A DNA stretch of 6,335 nucleotides from Parvibaculum sp. (lineage in GTDB: Bacteria; Pseudomonadota; Alphaproteobacteria; Parvibaculales; Parvibaculaceae), in the NCBI GenBank assembly GCA_014359855.1, contig JACIYQ010000087.1, forward strand, positions 1-6,335, in the 5' to 3' direction. Positions 1-5,780 of this stretch are shown piece after piece; within the stretch, counting starts at the first letter, position 1, and each line of letters begins with the position of its first letter. Position numbers and translations under genes: made by a program. The notes under the pieces were generated by a model. The model ran no database searches. It was given only the letters and a program-made list of their open reading frames with translations, and was not told where the DNA came from.

Positions 1-1440
1 CGCAACTTCCCCGAATGGTCGATCGTCTTCTGGGCGGTGGCGGCCATCGGCGGCGTCATCGTGCCGCTCAATGCCTGGGGCACCGGCCCCGAGCTCGAAT
101 ACGGGATCACGGATTCGGGCTCGAAAGTCGTCATCGTCGATCATGAGCGCCTCGACCGCATTCGCCCGCATCTGAAGGCGCTCGGTCTCAACGGGCTGGT
201 CGCGGTGCGCACGCCGGAGGAAGAACTGGGCGTTGCCGAAGCCTTCGAGACGCTGGTGGCAAAGCCCGCCGACTATGCGAAGCTCTCCGCCGAGCCGCTG
301 CCCGATCCCGGCATGCAGCCGGAAGACGACGCCACCATCTTCTATACCTCCGGCACCACCGGTAAGCCGAAAGGCGCGCTCGGCACGCAGCGCAATATCT
401 GCACCAACCTGATGAATGCCATGCTGGGCGGTGCGCGCGCCTTCATGCGCCGTGGCGAGATACCGCCGGCACCCGATCCCGCGGCCCCGCCCCGCGTGAT
501 GCTGCTCTCGGTGCCGCTGTTCCACGTCACCGGCTGCCACTCGATCCTTGTCGGGACTTATGCGAGCGGCGGCAAGCTCGTCATCATGCATAAGTGGAAC
601 CCGGAACATGCGCTCGAACTCATCGAGCGCGAAGGCGTGACCTCTTTCGGCGGCGTGCCGGCCATGGTCTGGCAGGTGCTCGAGTCGCCGGACTTCGCCA
701 CGCGCGACACCTCGACCGTCGAAGCGATCGGCTATGGCGGTGCGCCTTCCGCGCCCGACCTCGTCGCGCGCATCAAGAAGCAGTTCCCGAACTGCCATCC
801 CTCGAATGGTTACGGTCTCACGGAAACATCCGCCATCGCCACGCAGAACCTTGCAGAGGATTATGTGGCCAAGCCGGACAGCGCCGGTCCCGCCGTTCCC
901 GTCTGCGACGTCAAGGTCGTCGACGAGAAGGGCAATGAAGTGCCGCGCGGCCAGGTGGGCGAACTCTGGATCAGGGGCCCGAACATCGTGAAGGGCTACT
1001 GGAACAAGCCCGAAGCGACCGCCGCCGCGATCACCGAAGGCGCCTGGTTTCACTCGGGCGATCTCGTGCGCATGGACGACGAAGGCTTCGTCTACATTCT
1101 CGACCGCGCCAAGGACATGCTGATCCGTGGCGGCGAGAACATCTACTGCGTCGAGATCGAGGACGCGCTCTACGCGCATCCCGCCGTGATGGATGCCGCC
1201 GTCGTCGCCATCCCGCACAAGGTGCTGGGCGAAGAGGTCGGCGCCGTGGTGCAGGTCGCGCCCGGCAAGGATGTCTCGGAAGAGGAGCTCAAGGCGCATG
1301 TCGGCAAGCTGCTAGCTGCCTTCAAGGTGCCGGTCAAGATCGAGCTGCGCCACGAGCCGCTGCCGCGCAATCCGAACGGCAAGATCCTGAAAACCGTGCT
1401 CCGCGAGGACATGAAAAAGTACACGAAGGACGCGGCCTGA
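1..1440 (+). CDS. Class I AMP-forming acyl-CoA synthetase (fatty acid-CoA ligase-like), 5' end outside window
   Basis: The enzyme activates a carboxylic acid with ATP to an acyl-adenylate and then transfers the acyl group to coenzyme A. The frame is open from base 1, and the first residues (RNFPEWSIVFWA) match the conserved region just ahead of the usual VVPLN-type motif, so the true start lies upstream; 479 residues are visible. ANL-superfamily motifs appear in order: the phosphate-binding loop YTSGTTGKPKG (visible residues 115-125), the adenine/Mg motif NGYGLTET (269-276), HSGDL with the ribose-binding Asp (around 354), the hinge DRAKDMLIRGGENIY (from 368), and PRNPNGKILK with the catalytic Lys near residue 461. 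The C-terminal end is complete. The substrate cannot be read from sequence; a medium- or long-chain fatty acid or an aromatic acid are possible. A strong terminator follows, so it is transcriptionally separate from the copper operon. The family call is firm; specificity is unknown. Confidence 0.93.
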   Translation, partial: RNFPEWSIVFWAVAAIGGVIVPLNAWGTGPELEYGITDSGSKVVIVDHERLDRIRPHLKALGLNGLVAVRTPEEELGVAEAFETLVAKPADYAKLSAEPLPDPGMQPEDDATIFYTSGTTGKPKGALGTQRNICTNLMNAMLGGARAFMRRGEIPPAPDPAAPPRVMLLSVPLFHVTGCHSILVGTYASGGKLVIMHKWNPEHALELIEREGVTSFGGVPAMVWQVLESPDFATRDTSTVEAIGYGGAPSAPDLVARIKKQFPNCHPSNGYGLTETSAIATQNLAEDYVAKPDSAGPAVPVCDVKVVDEKGNEVPRGQVGELWIRGPNIVKGYWNKPEATAAAITEGAWFHSGDLVRMDDEGFVYILDRAKDMLIRGGENIYCVEIEDALYAHPAVMDAAVVAIPHKVLGEEVGAVVQVAPGKDVSEEELKAHVGKLLAAFKVPVKIELRHEPLPRNPNGKILKTVLREDMKKYTKDAA

Positions 1441-1483
1441 TTTTTTACCGCCCTTGCCGTAGCGTCATCGCCGATGATTTGCC

Positions 1484-1525
1484 AGAAGCCGTCCGGGAAT
1501 GGAAATCCCGGGCGGCTTCTTTTTT
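1484..1525 (+). terminator. Rho-independent terminator after the acyl-CoA synthetase gene
   Basis: A 15-bp stem (1484-1498 with 1506-1520) is perfect apart from one G-U pair. It closes a 7-base loop and runs directly into a T-tract (1520-1525). The stem is GC-rich in its middle. The T-tract is only on the plus-strand side, so it terminates rightward transcription from the acyl-CoA synthetase gene and shields the downstream region from read-through. Confidence 0.9.
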
Positions 1526-1559
1526 ATGCTTGCGGCAACAAGAACACCGGGAGGACCGA

Positions 1560-1738
1560 ATGAACATATCTCTGGAAGGCCGCGTCGCCCTCGCGCTTAC
1601 GCTCGCCAAGGAAGAGCGGGAACACGGTATCCGGACGAACATTGTGGCTCCGGGCCTCACCGCGACCGGCATGGGATCGCGCCTCGCCGCCGCCCGCGCG
1701 GGCAAGAAGGGCATGGACATCCACGATCTCGACGCAAC
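1560..1738 (+). pseudogene. Remnant of a short-chain dehydrogenase/reductase with internal deletion and lost C-terminus
   Basis: A good Shine-Dalgarno (GGAGG, 1550-1554) precedes an ATG at 1560. The first residues, MNISLEGRVAL, look like the start of an SDR just before its glycine-rich coenzyme loop. The sequence then jumps straight to a piece resembling the later part of the family: LTLAKEEREHGIRTNIVAPGL, followed by TATGMGSRLAAARAGKKGMDIHDLDA. The TGxxxGxG loop, the catalytic Ser and the YxxxK motif are all absent, which implies an in-frame loss of roughly 130-150 codons. Resemblance to the family stops near 1738, before the usual end. The frame stays open to 1931 but runs out of phase over the promoter and the next gene, so the tail is not meaningful. 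A product without cofactor and active sites should have no SDR activity. Translation of a short peptide remains possible. The family assignment is by motif recognition only. Confidence 0.65.
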
Positions 1739-1760
1739 GGGGGCCCGGCGGGGGCAACCC

Positions 1761-1791
1761 TTGACCTTCCCTCTGCTGGAAGGTGCATACT
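1761..1791 (+). promoter_or_regulatory. CueR-type (MerR family) copper-responsive promoter and operator
   Basis: The -35 box TTGACC (1761-1766) and a -10 box CATACT (1786-1791) are separated by 19 bp, the over-long spacer that MerR-family activators require. The spacer region holds a perfect dyad, ACCTTCC (1764-1770) and GGAAGGT (1778-1784), separated by 7 bp. The dyad and -35 are nearly the same as in the Escherichia coli copA promoter controlled by CueR. By analogy a CueR-like protein binds here and, when loaded with Cu(I), Ag(I) or Au(I), twists the DNA so that RNA polymerase can start. The expected transcription start is about 1797-1799. No cueR gene is in the window, so the regulator would be encoded elsewhere. 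Confidence 0.92.
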
Positions 1792-1797
1792 TATTTT

Positions 1798-2214
1798 ATG
1801 AGATGGCTCAGGCTTCAGATTCCGGTTCTCTACCTCGCGAGTGTCATGCTCGCCACGGTTCTCCAGTGCGTCCCGGCCTCGGCGGCGCAGATGCCCGCCG
1901 CTCATCACGCTGCGGCAACGCATCGGCATGAGGGGCATGGTCATTCGACCCCGCTGGAGCAACACGGGTCCCACCCTTGCCACGGCAGCGATCTGACCTG
2001 CCTCTGTGATCGGGCGGACGTCGCGTCGCTCGTCACGCATTTCAAGTCGCGCGACCTGCCAGAGGCGAAGGTACTCATTCAGCTTCGATGGCAGACGCCA
2101 GATACCGGTCTGGCCTTGCAGCCCTCGCCATCGGTGAAGCCGCCGGAAAACCGGCTCCTTCGAAAACGGGCTTATACCGACGCCTACCGCCGTTCGGGCC
2201 GTCTCCTGATCTAG
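1798..2214 (+). CDS. Small exported His/Cys-rich protein, first gene of the copper operon (CopL-like position)
   Basis: This encodes 138 residues. The N-terminus is basic then hydrophobic (MRWLRLQIPVLYLASVMLA) and ends in ASAA near residue 30, a plausible Sec signal peptide, so the protein probably acts in the periplasm. Residues 36-62 carry nine histidines (HH, HRH, HGH, HGSHPCH), and Cys61, Cys68 and Cys70 form a CHGSDLTCLC cluster suited to binding Cu(I). The last ~20 residues are Arg-rich. I do not recognise a named domain. The place directly before copA-copB and the His/Cys content recall CopL of Xanthomonas copLAB operons, but that is analogy, not demonstrated homology. The ATG at 1798 was chosen because an upstream in-frame GTG (1783) lies inside the operator and would not be transcribed, and the next ATG (1846) would cut away most of the signal peptide. 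There is no usable Shine-Dalgarno, so translation may be leaderless. Confidence 0.75.
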   Translation: MRWLRLQIPVLYLASVMLATVLQCVPASAAQMPAAHHAAATHRHEGHGHSTPLEQHGSHPCHGSDLTCLCDRADVASLVTHFKSRDLPEAKVLIQLRWQTPDTGLALQPSPSVKPPENRLLRKRAYTDAYRRSGRLLI

Positions 2215-2233
2215 CGCTCTCTTCGTCGAGTCC

Positions 2234-2249
2234 GGCGCCTTCGGGCGCT
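2234..2249 (+). other. Short UUCG hairpin in the gap between the small gene and copA
   Basis: In the 63-bp gap, GCGCC (2235-2239) and GGCGC (2244-2248) form a 5-bp stem, extendable by one G-U pair. It closes with a UUCG tetraloop on a C-G pair, an exceptionally stable loop. A pyrimidine-rich stretch (TCTTTCTC) follows, but not a true T-tract. It could be a weak attenuator or an mRNA-stability element that sets the ratio of the small protein to CopA, or simply chance in GC-rich DNA. Confidence 0.3.
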
Positions 2250-2277
2250 CTTTCTCAACGAATGGAGAGACGCGGTC

Positions 2278-4008
2278 ATGTTTCCGAATATCAAGCTTGC
2301 GGACGGCCCGGTTCGCCGGGCCGCTTCCGCCTTGCTGCTGCTTGCGGCGTTCATTGCGGCATCGCCGGCACTTGCAGGCAACTACCGCCTCACCGTTTCG
2401 ACCGCGAAGGTCGAGATTGGTGGCCGCACCATCGAAAAGATGACCATCGACGGCGGCATTCCGGGCCCAACGCTCCGCCTGACGGAAGGCGAAGACGCAA
2501 CGATCACGGTCGTGAACGAGACGGATGAGAAAACCTCCGTGCATTGGCATGGGCTGATGCTGCCGGGAATGATGGACGGGTCGCCCGGCTTCAACGGTTT
2601 CACGGGCATCGCGCCCGGCGCGTCCTACACCTACACCTTCAACATCAGGCAGAGCGGCACCTACTGGTATCACAGCCATTCCGGCACGCAGGACCAGAGT
2701 GTGCTGGGCGCCATCGTGATCGAGCCGGCGAAGCCGTCGCCGTTCCGCGCCGACCGCGACTATGTCGTCCTTCTCGGCGACATCACGGCGGAGGATTCGG
2801 ACCAGGTTCTGCGCAACCTGAAAGCCGATCCCGGCTATTACAACTACAACAAGCGCACGTTGCTCGATTTTTTCAGCGACGCGAGCACGCAGGGCTTCGG
2901 TGCGGCTCTGAGGGACCGTCTCGACTGGGGCGCCATGCGCATGGACCCGACCGATCTCGCGGATGTCACCGGCTACTCGTTTCTCGTCAACGGCAAGACG
3001 CCGGATGAAAACGAGACCTTCATCTTCAGGAAGGGCGAGCGGGTTCGCCTGCGGCTCATCAACGGCTCGGCGATGACGTTTTTCGACGTCCGCGTTCCGG
3101 GCCTGAAAATGACGGTCGTTGCCGCCGACGGCAACGACGTCAATCCGGTGCCGGTCGATGAACTCCGCATGGGCGTGGCCGAGCGCTACGACGTATTTGT
3201 CGAGCCGAAGGAAGACATCCCCTACACGCTTTTCGCCGAATCGATCGACCGCATGGGTCATGCCCGCGCGACGCTGGCCTCGTCGGCGGGTAACGAAGGC
3301 CCGGTCCCCGAGAGGCGTCCGCGCGCGCTGCTGAGCATGGCCGATATGGGCATGGCGCATGGCGCCGATATGAGTATGGCGCATGGCGGTCACGATATGG
3401 ACGGCATGGACCATGACATGAGCGCCATGAACGCCTCTTCGGATGAGGAGCGCCCGGCCGGCTGGGCGTCGGGCTTTCCGGCGGACGCGAAGGTGCTGGC
3501 CTACAAGGACCTGCGGGCTTTGCGGGCGCATGCCGACAACAGCGCGCCGACCCGCGCGATCGAGATGCGTCTGACCGGCAATATGGAGCGCTATGTCTGG
3601 ACGCTGAACGACGACCGCTTCAGCGAGGCGCAACCCGTCCGCGTCCGCTACGGCGAGCGCGTCCGTCTCACTTTCGTCAATGAGACGATGATGGCGCACC
3701 CGATGCATCTGCACGGCATGTTCTTCGAGCTCGAAAACGGCAGCGGCGACCGGCGTCCGCTGAAGGACACGGTGATCGTGCCGCCAGGACAATCGGTTTC
3801 GGTGGTGCTGACGGCACGGGAAGTCGGCGCCTGGCCGCTTCACTGCCACCTGCTCTATCACATGGCCTCCGGCATGATGACACGCTTCGTGGTGGAGCCG
3901 CCGGGCACGGCTGAAAGCAATATTACGCCAGACGGTGCGGTCGTGCCGCTGGCCGTCACCGGCGCCGGCGAGGCCCATGGTTCTCACGCCGGTCATGGGG
4001 GAATGTGA
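2278..4008 (+). CDS. copA: CopA/PcoA-family periplasmic multicopper oxidase, copper resistance
   Basis: This is a 576-residue multicopper oxidase of the CopA/PcoA family, which oxidises Cu(I) to less toxic Cu(II) and binds extra copper in the periplasm. All four copper-ligand blocks are intact: HWHG (His89, His91), WYHSH (His132, His134), HPMHLHG (His474, His477, His479) and HCHLLYHMASGM (His522, Cys523, His524, His528, Met533). Together they give a type 1 site and a trinuclear centre. Residues 354-384 form a Met/His-rich insert (MADMGMAHG repeats, MDGMDHDM) typical of the family's extra copper sites, and the C-terminal tail is also His-rich. The signal peptide spans about residues 1-33, ending ALA; it has RR at 13-14 but lacks a good Tat consensus. 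A Shine-Dalgarno GGAGAG (2264-2269) sits 8 bases before the ATG. Its stop overlaps the copB start. It is slightly shorter than many CopA proteins (about 600 residues). Confidence 0.97.
   Translation: MFPNIKLADGPVRRAASALLLLAAFIAASPALAGNYRLTVSTAKVEIGGRTIEKMTIDGGIPGPTLRLTEGEDATITVVNETDEKTSVHWHGLMLPGMMDGSPGFNGFTGIAPGASYTYTFNIRQSGTYWYHSHSGTQDQSVLGAIVIEPAKPSPFRADRDYVVLLGDITAEDSDQVLRNLKADPGYYNYNKRTLLDFFSDASTQGFGAALRDRLDWGAMRMDPTDLADVTGYSFLVNGKTPDENETFIFRKGERVRLRLINGSAMTFFDVRVPGLKMTVVAADGNDVNPVPVDELRMGVAERYDVFVEPKEDIPYTLFAESIDRMGHARATLASSAGNEGPVPERRPRALLSMADMGMAHGADMSMAHGGHDMDGMDHDMSAMNASSDEERPAGWASGFPADAKVLAYKDLRALRAHADNSAPTRAIEMRLTGNMERYVWTLNDDRFSEAQPVRVRYGERVRLTFVNETMMAHPMHLHGMFFELENGSGDRRPLKDTVIVPPGQSVSVVLTAREVGAWPLHCHLLYHMASGMMTRFVVEPPGTAESNITPDGAVVPLAVTGAGEAHGSHAGHGGM
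3340..3387 (+). repeat. Tandem 24-bp duplication inside the Met/His-rich region of copA
   Basis: Two directly adjacent 24-base units (3340-3363 and 3364-3387) differ at only two positions. The unit is a multiple of three and in frame, encoding ADMGMAHG then ADMSMAHG (residues 355-370 of CopA). A looser third copy (GHDMDGMDHDM) follows. One nucleotide difference is silent and the other changes Gly to Ser, so the duplication looks fairly recent. It adds Met and His residues that could bind copper. Confidence 0.85.
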
Positions 4009-4724
4009 TGAAGAAGATCATTGTCCCCCTGCTTGCGTTCGGCCTCGGCCTTCCTGCGGCTGCCCATGCGCAGAATGCGGCCGCGGTTCAGGACGAACAC
4101 GGACCTGAGTTCTTCAGCATGATCGAGTCGGAAATCGACTATGCCGATGCGCATGACGGCCTCTGGAACTGGAATATCGACGGCTGGATCGGCGGCGATG
4201 TCGAGCGCATATGGATCCGTTCGGAGGGAGAGATCGCCGACGGCGATTTCGAGAAGGCGGAAGCGCAGGTTTATTACGGCCGGAACTTTCATCCGTTCTG
4301 GGATGCGCTGATCGGCGTCCGGCAGGACTTCGAACCCGGCAGCGAGACATATCTCGCAGCCGGTGTCGCGGGCCTTGCACCCTACTTCTTCGAGACGGAA
4401 GCGACTGCCTTCCTCTCGACGGAGGGCGATGTCTCGGCACGCTTCGAACAGAGTTTCGAGCTTCCCGTGACCCAGAAATTGATCGCCGAACCGCATATCG
4501 AACTCAATGCCTTCGCGCAGGACGTGCCCGAACAGGGCGTCGGCGCGGGCTTCAGCACCGTCGAGGCGGGGCTTCAGCTCCGCTACGAAGTCACCCGGAA
4601 ATTCGCTCCCTATGCCGATCTCGTCTGGGAGCGCGATCTCGGCGAGACGGCATCGATAACGCGCGCGAGCGGCGAAGATGTCGAGGACACGACGCTGCGC
4701 TTCGGCGTGAGAGCATGGTTCTGA
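4008..4724 (+). CDS. copB: CopB/PcoB-family outer-membrane copper resistance protein
   Basis: CopB is thought to sit in the outer membrane as a beta-barrel and to work with CopA in copper binding or release. The 238-residue product starts with a clear signal peptide (MKKIIVPLLAFGLGLPAAAHA, cleavage near residue 21). It then carries the family's typical string of motifs: WIGGDVERIWIRSEGE (60-75), FHPFWDALIGVRQDF (94-108), GLAPYFFE (122-129), LNAFAQD (166-172), GAGFSTVEAGLQLRYEV (179-195) and RKFAPYADLVWERDLG (197-212). It ends in RAWF; a terminal Phe is the usual signature for outer-membrane barrel insertion. Unlike PcoB and many CopB proteins, it has no Met/His-rich repeats after the signal peptide. 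The ATG overlaps the copA stop by one base (TGATG), with a GGGGGA ribosome site just upstream, indicating translational coupling. A GTG one codon earlier (4005) is possible but less likely. Confidence 0.95.
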   Translation: MKKIIVPLLAFGLGLPAAAHAQNAAAVQDEHGPEFFSMIESEIDYADAHDGLWNWNIDGWIGGDVERIWIRSEGEIADGDFEKAEAQVYYGRNFHPFWDALIGVRQDFEPGSETYLAAGVAGLAPYFFETEATAFLSTEGDVSARFEQSFELPVTQKLIAEPHIELNAFAQDVPEQGVGAGFSTVEAGLQLRYEVTRKFAPYADLVWERDLGETASITRASGEDVEDTTLRFGVRAWF

Positions 4725-4786
4725 CGACGCATCGGAGCGAGAAAATGAAAGTACGAAAGCAACTCAAACCTCATGGAGAAGTCACG

Positions 4787-5356
4787 ATGAAATCCACAAT
4801 TCGCGCGTCGCTGTCGATGACGGCAATCGTTTGCCTGCTGACCGGTCCGGCGCTTGCCGCGGGGACCGGTCACGATCACGGTTCCATGCCCGGCATGTCG
4901 GACGGCATGGCAAGTATGATGGCGGAAATGGATCGCCAGATGGCGGATACCGCCGCCTTCGGCCGGAAGGGCGAGGCCGCGAAGGCCACCCGGACGATCG
5001 AAATCGAGGCGTCGGAAATCATGTTCAACGCCACTGCGCTGGAGTTCAAGGTCGGAGAAACCGTTCGTTTCATCGTCTCGAACAAGGGTGAGCAGCCGCA
5101 TGAGTTCACGATCGGCGACAACGCCTATCAGGAACTGGCGCGCCGGATGATGACGCACATGATGGAGATGGGCATGGATCCGTCTTCACCGGAACATGCG
5201 GCGATGCATGCCGGCGGCGGCAACACGGTAACGCTCGCGGCAGGCGAGACGAAGGAATTGATCTGGACCTTCACGAAGACGGGAACGTTCGAATTTTCAT
5301 GCAACGTTCCCGGTCATTCCGAAGTCGGCATGAAAGGCACGATCACCGTCGGTTGA
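4787..5356 (+). CDS. Periplasmic cupredoxin with Met/His-rich N-terminus (CopI-like)
   Basis: This encodes 189 residues. A signal peptide (about 1-25, ending ALAA) is followed by a Met/His-rich stretch (HDHGSMPGMSDGMASMMAEMDRQM, 29-52) and a cupredoxin fold of plastocyanin/azurin type from about residue 68. Type 1 copper ligands are visible: His105 (QPHEF), Cys172 and His177 (SCNVPGH) and Met182 (GM). A Met/His-rich loop (121-141) is inserted between them. The arrangement resembles CopI-type cupredoxins linked to copper tolerance, so it probably binds or shuttles periplasmic copper, possibly passing electrons or Cu to CopA; this role is inferred. The ATG at 4787 has a Shine-Dalgarno GGAGAA (4774-4779) and gives a clean signal peptide. 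An ATG at 4745 also has a ribosome site (GGAG, 4734-4737) and would add 14 basic residues. The gene lies 62 bp after copB and is the last gene of the operon. Confidence 0.92.
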   Translation: MKSTIRASLSMTAIVCLLTGPALAAGTGHDHGSMPGMSDGMASMMAEMDRQMADTAAFGRKGEAAKATRTIEIEASEIMFNATALEFKVGETVRFIVSNKGEQPHEFTIGDNAYQELARRMMTHMMEMGMDPSSPEHAAMHAGGGNTVTLAAGETKELIWTFTKTGTFEFSCNVPGHSEVGMKGTITVG

Positions 5357-5375
5357 GCGGTGTCAGATGACGGTG
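5344..5375 (+). terminator. Possible weak hairpin between convergent genes
   Basis: CACCGTC (5344-5350) and GACGGTG (5369-5375) form a perfect 7-bp stem with an 18-base loop. It spans the cupredoxin stop codon, the 6-bp gap and the stop codon of the opposing gene. Neither side has a T-tract, and a shorter competing stem (5344-5348 with 5358-5362) exists. It may act as a weak bidirectional stop or mRNA end-protecting structure, but support is poor. Confidence 0.25.
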
Positions 5376-5776
5376 GCCGGCGTCCAGCGTTCCTTGCGGC
5401 GGGCGAGGCGGGTGGTGGTGGTTTCGCCTTCGTAGTCCATCGGCTGCGGCGCGGCGGTGAAGTCGTCGCGGCGGTCGAAAGTGTTGATGTTGACGACGGC
5501 ATAGTTCCGTCCGTCCGCCTCCATCACGGCGGCGATGAAGACGCCGCAATCGGAGCAGATGAGAAAGTCGGCGGTCTTCATGCCGAAGCGGTAGCGGTTG
5601 ACGCGCGCCGGCGCCGCTATCCCGATCGATACGCTGCCGGCCGGATCGGAGGTCGACAGGGCACTATGCGCGCGGCAGAACGCGCATTGGCAGGCGCGGA
5701 CGGGAAGCTCCCGCGGCGTCAGCGCGCTTTCGAATTCGAAAGAGATGTTGCCGCAATGGCATCCCCCTTTCAGCAT
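5363..5776 (-). CDS. GFA (Mss4-like, formaldehyde-activating) family zinc-binding protein
   Basis: This encodes 137 residues with the GFA-family cysteine pattern: GGCHCGNISF (Cys6, Cys8), RACQCAFCRAH (Cys29, Cys31, Cys34) and FLICSDCG (Cys74, Cys77). In this family the cysteines bind structural and catalytic-type zinc. The founding member was named for glutathione-dependent formaldehyde activation, but that activity is doubtful for the family at large, so no reaction is assigned here. No signal peptide or membrane segment is seen, so it should be cytoplasmic. On the minus strand a GGAG ribosome site precedes the ATG, inside the end of the upstream gene, which stops only 4 bp before. The two genes are therefore probably co-transcribed. 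It converges on the copper operon with a 6-bp gap and has no evident link to copper. Confidence 0.92.
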   Translation of the reverse strand: MLKGGCHCGNISFEFESALTPRELPVRACQCAFCRAHSALSTSDPAGSVSIGIAAPARVNRYRFGMKTADFLICSDCGVFIAAVMEADGRNYAVVNINTFDRRDDFTAAPQPMDYEGETTTTRLARRKERWTPATVI

Positions 5777-5780
5777 CGTC

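Noticed and set aside
1783..1797. GTG at 1783 as start of the small His/Cys-rich protein
   Set aside because: It lies within the operator and -10 region, upstream of the predicted transcription start, so it would not be in the mRNA.
1479..1931. Single 150-residue gene spanning the terminator, the SDR remnant and the start of the copper operon
   Set aside because: Its first codons lie in the terminator stem. Its middle is the SDR remnant, and its tail is an out-of-phase reading of the promoter and of the small His/Cys gene. It is an accidental open frame.
1657..3996. Very long open frame on the minus strand opposite the small gene and copA (779 codons)
   Set aside because: It is antisense to copA, which has complete copper-ligand motifs, a signal peptide and a ribosome site. 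The antisense translation is an Arg/His/Val/Ala-rich string with no recognisable motifs, as expected for the mirror of a GC-rich coding gene.
3993..4496. Minus-strand open frame opposite copB
   Set aside because: It is antisense to a clear CopB-family gene, with no ribosome site or motif supporting it.
4211..4786. Upstream extension of the cupredoxin frame back into copB
   Set aside because: The extension overlaps copB out of frame, is Arg-rich and low in recognisable pattern, and would bury the signal peptide. The start at 4787 (or 4745) has its own ribosome site.
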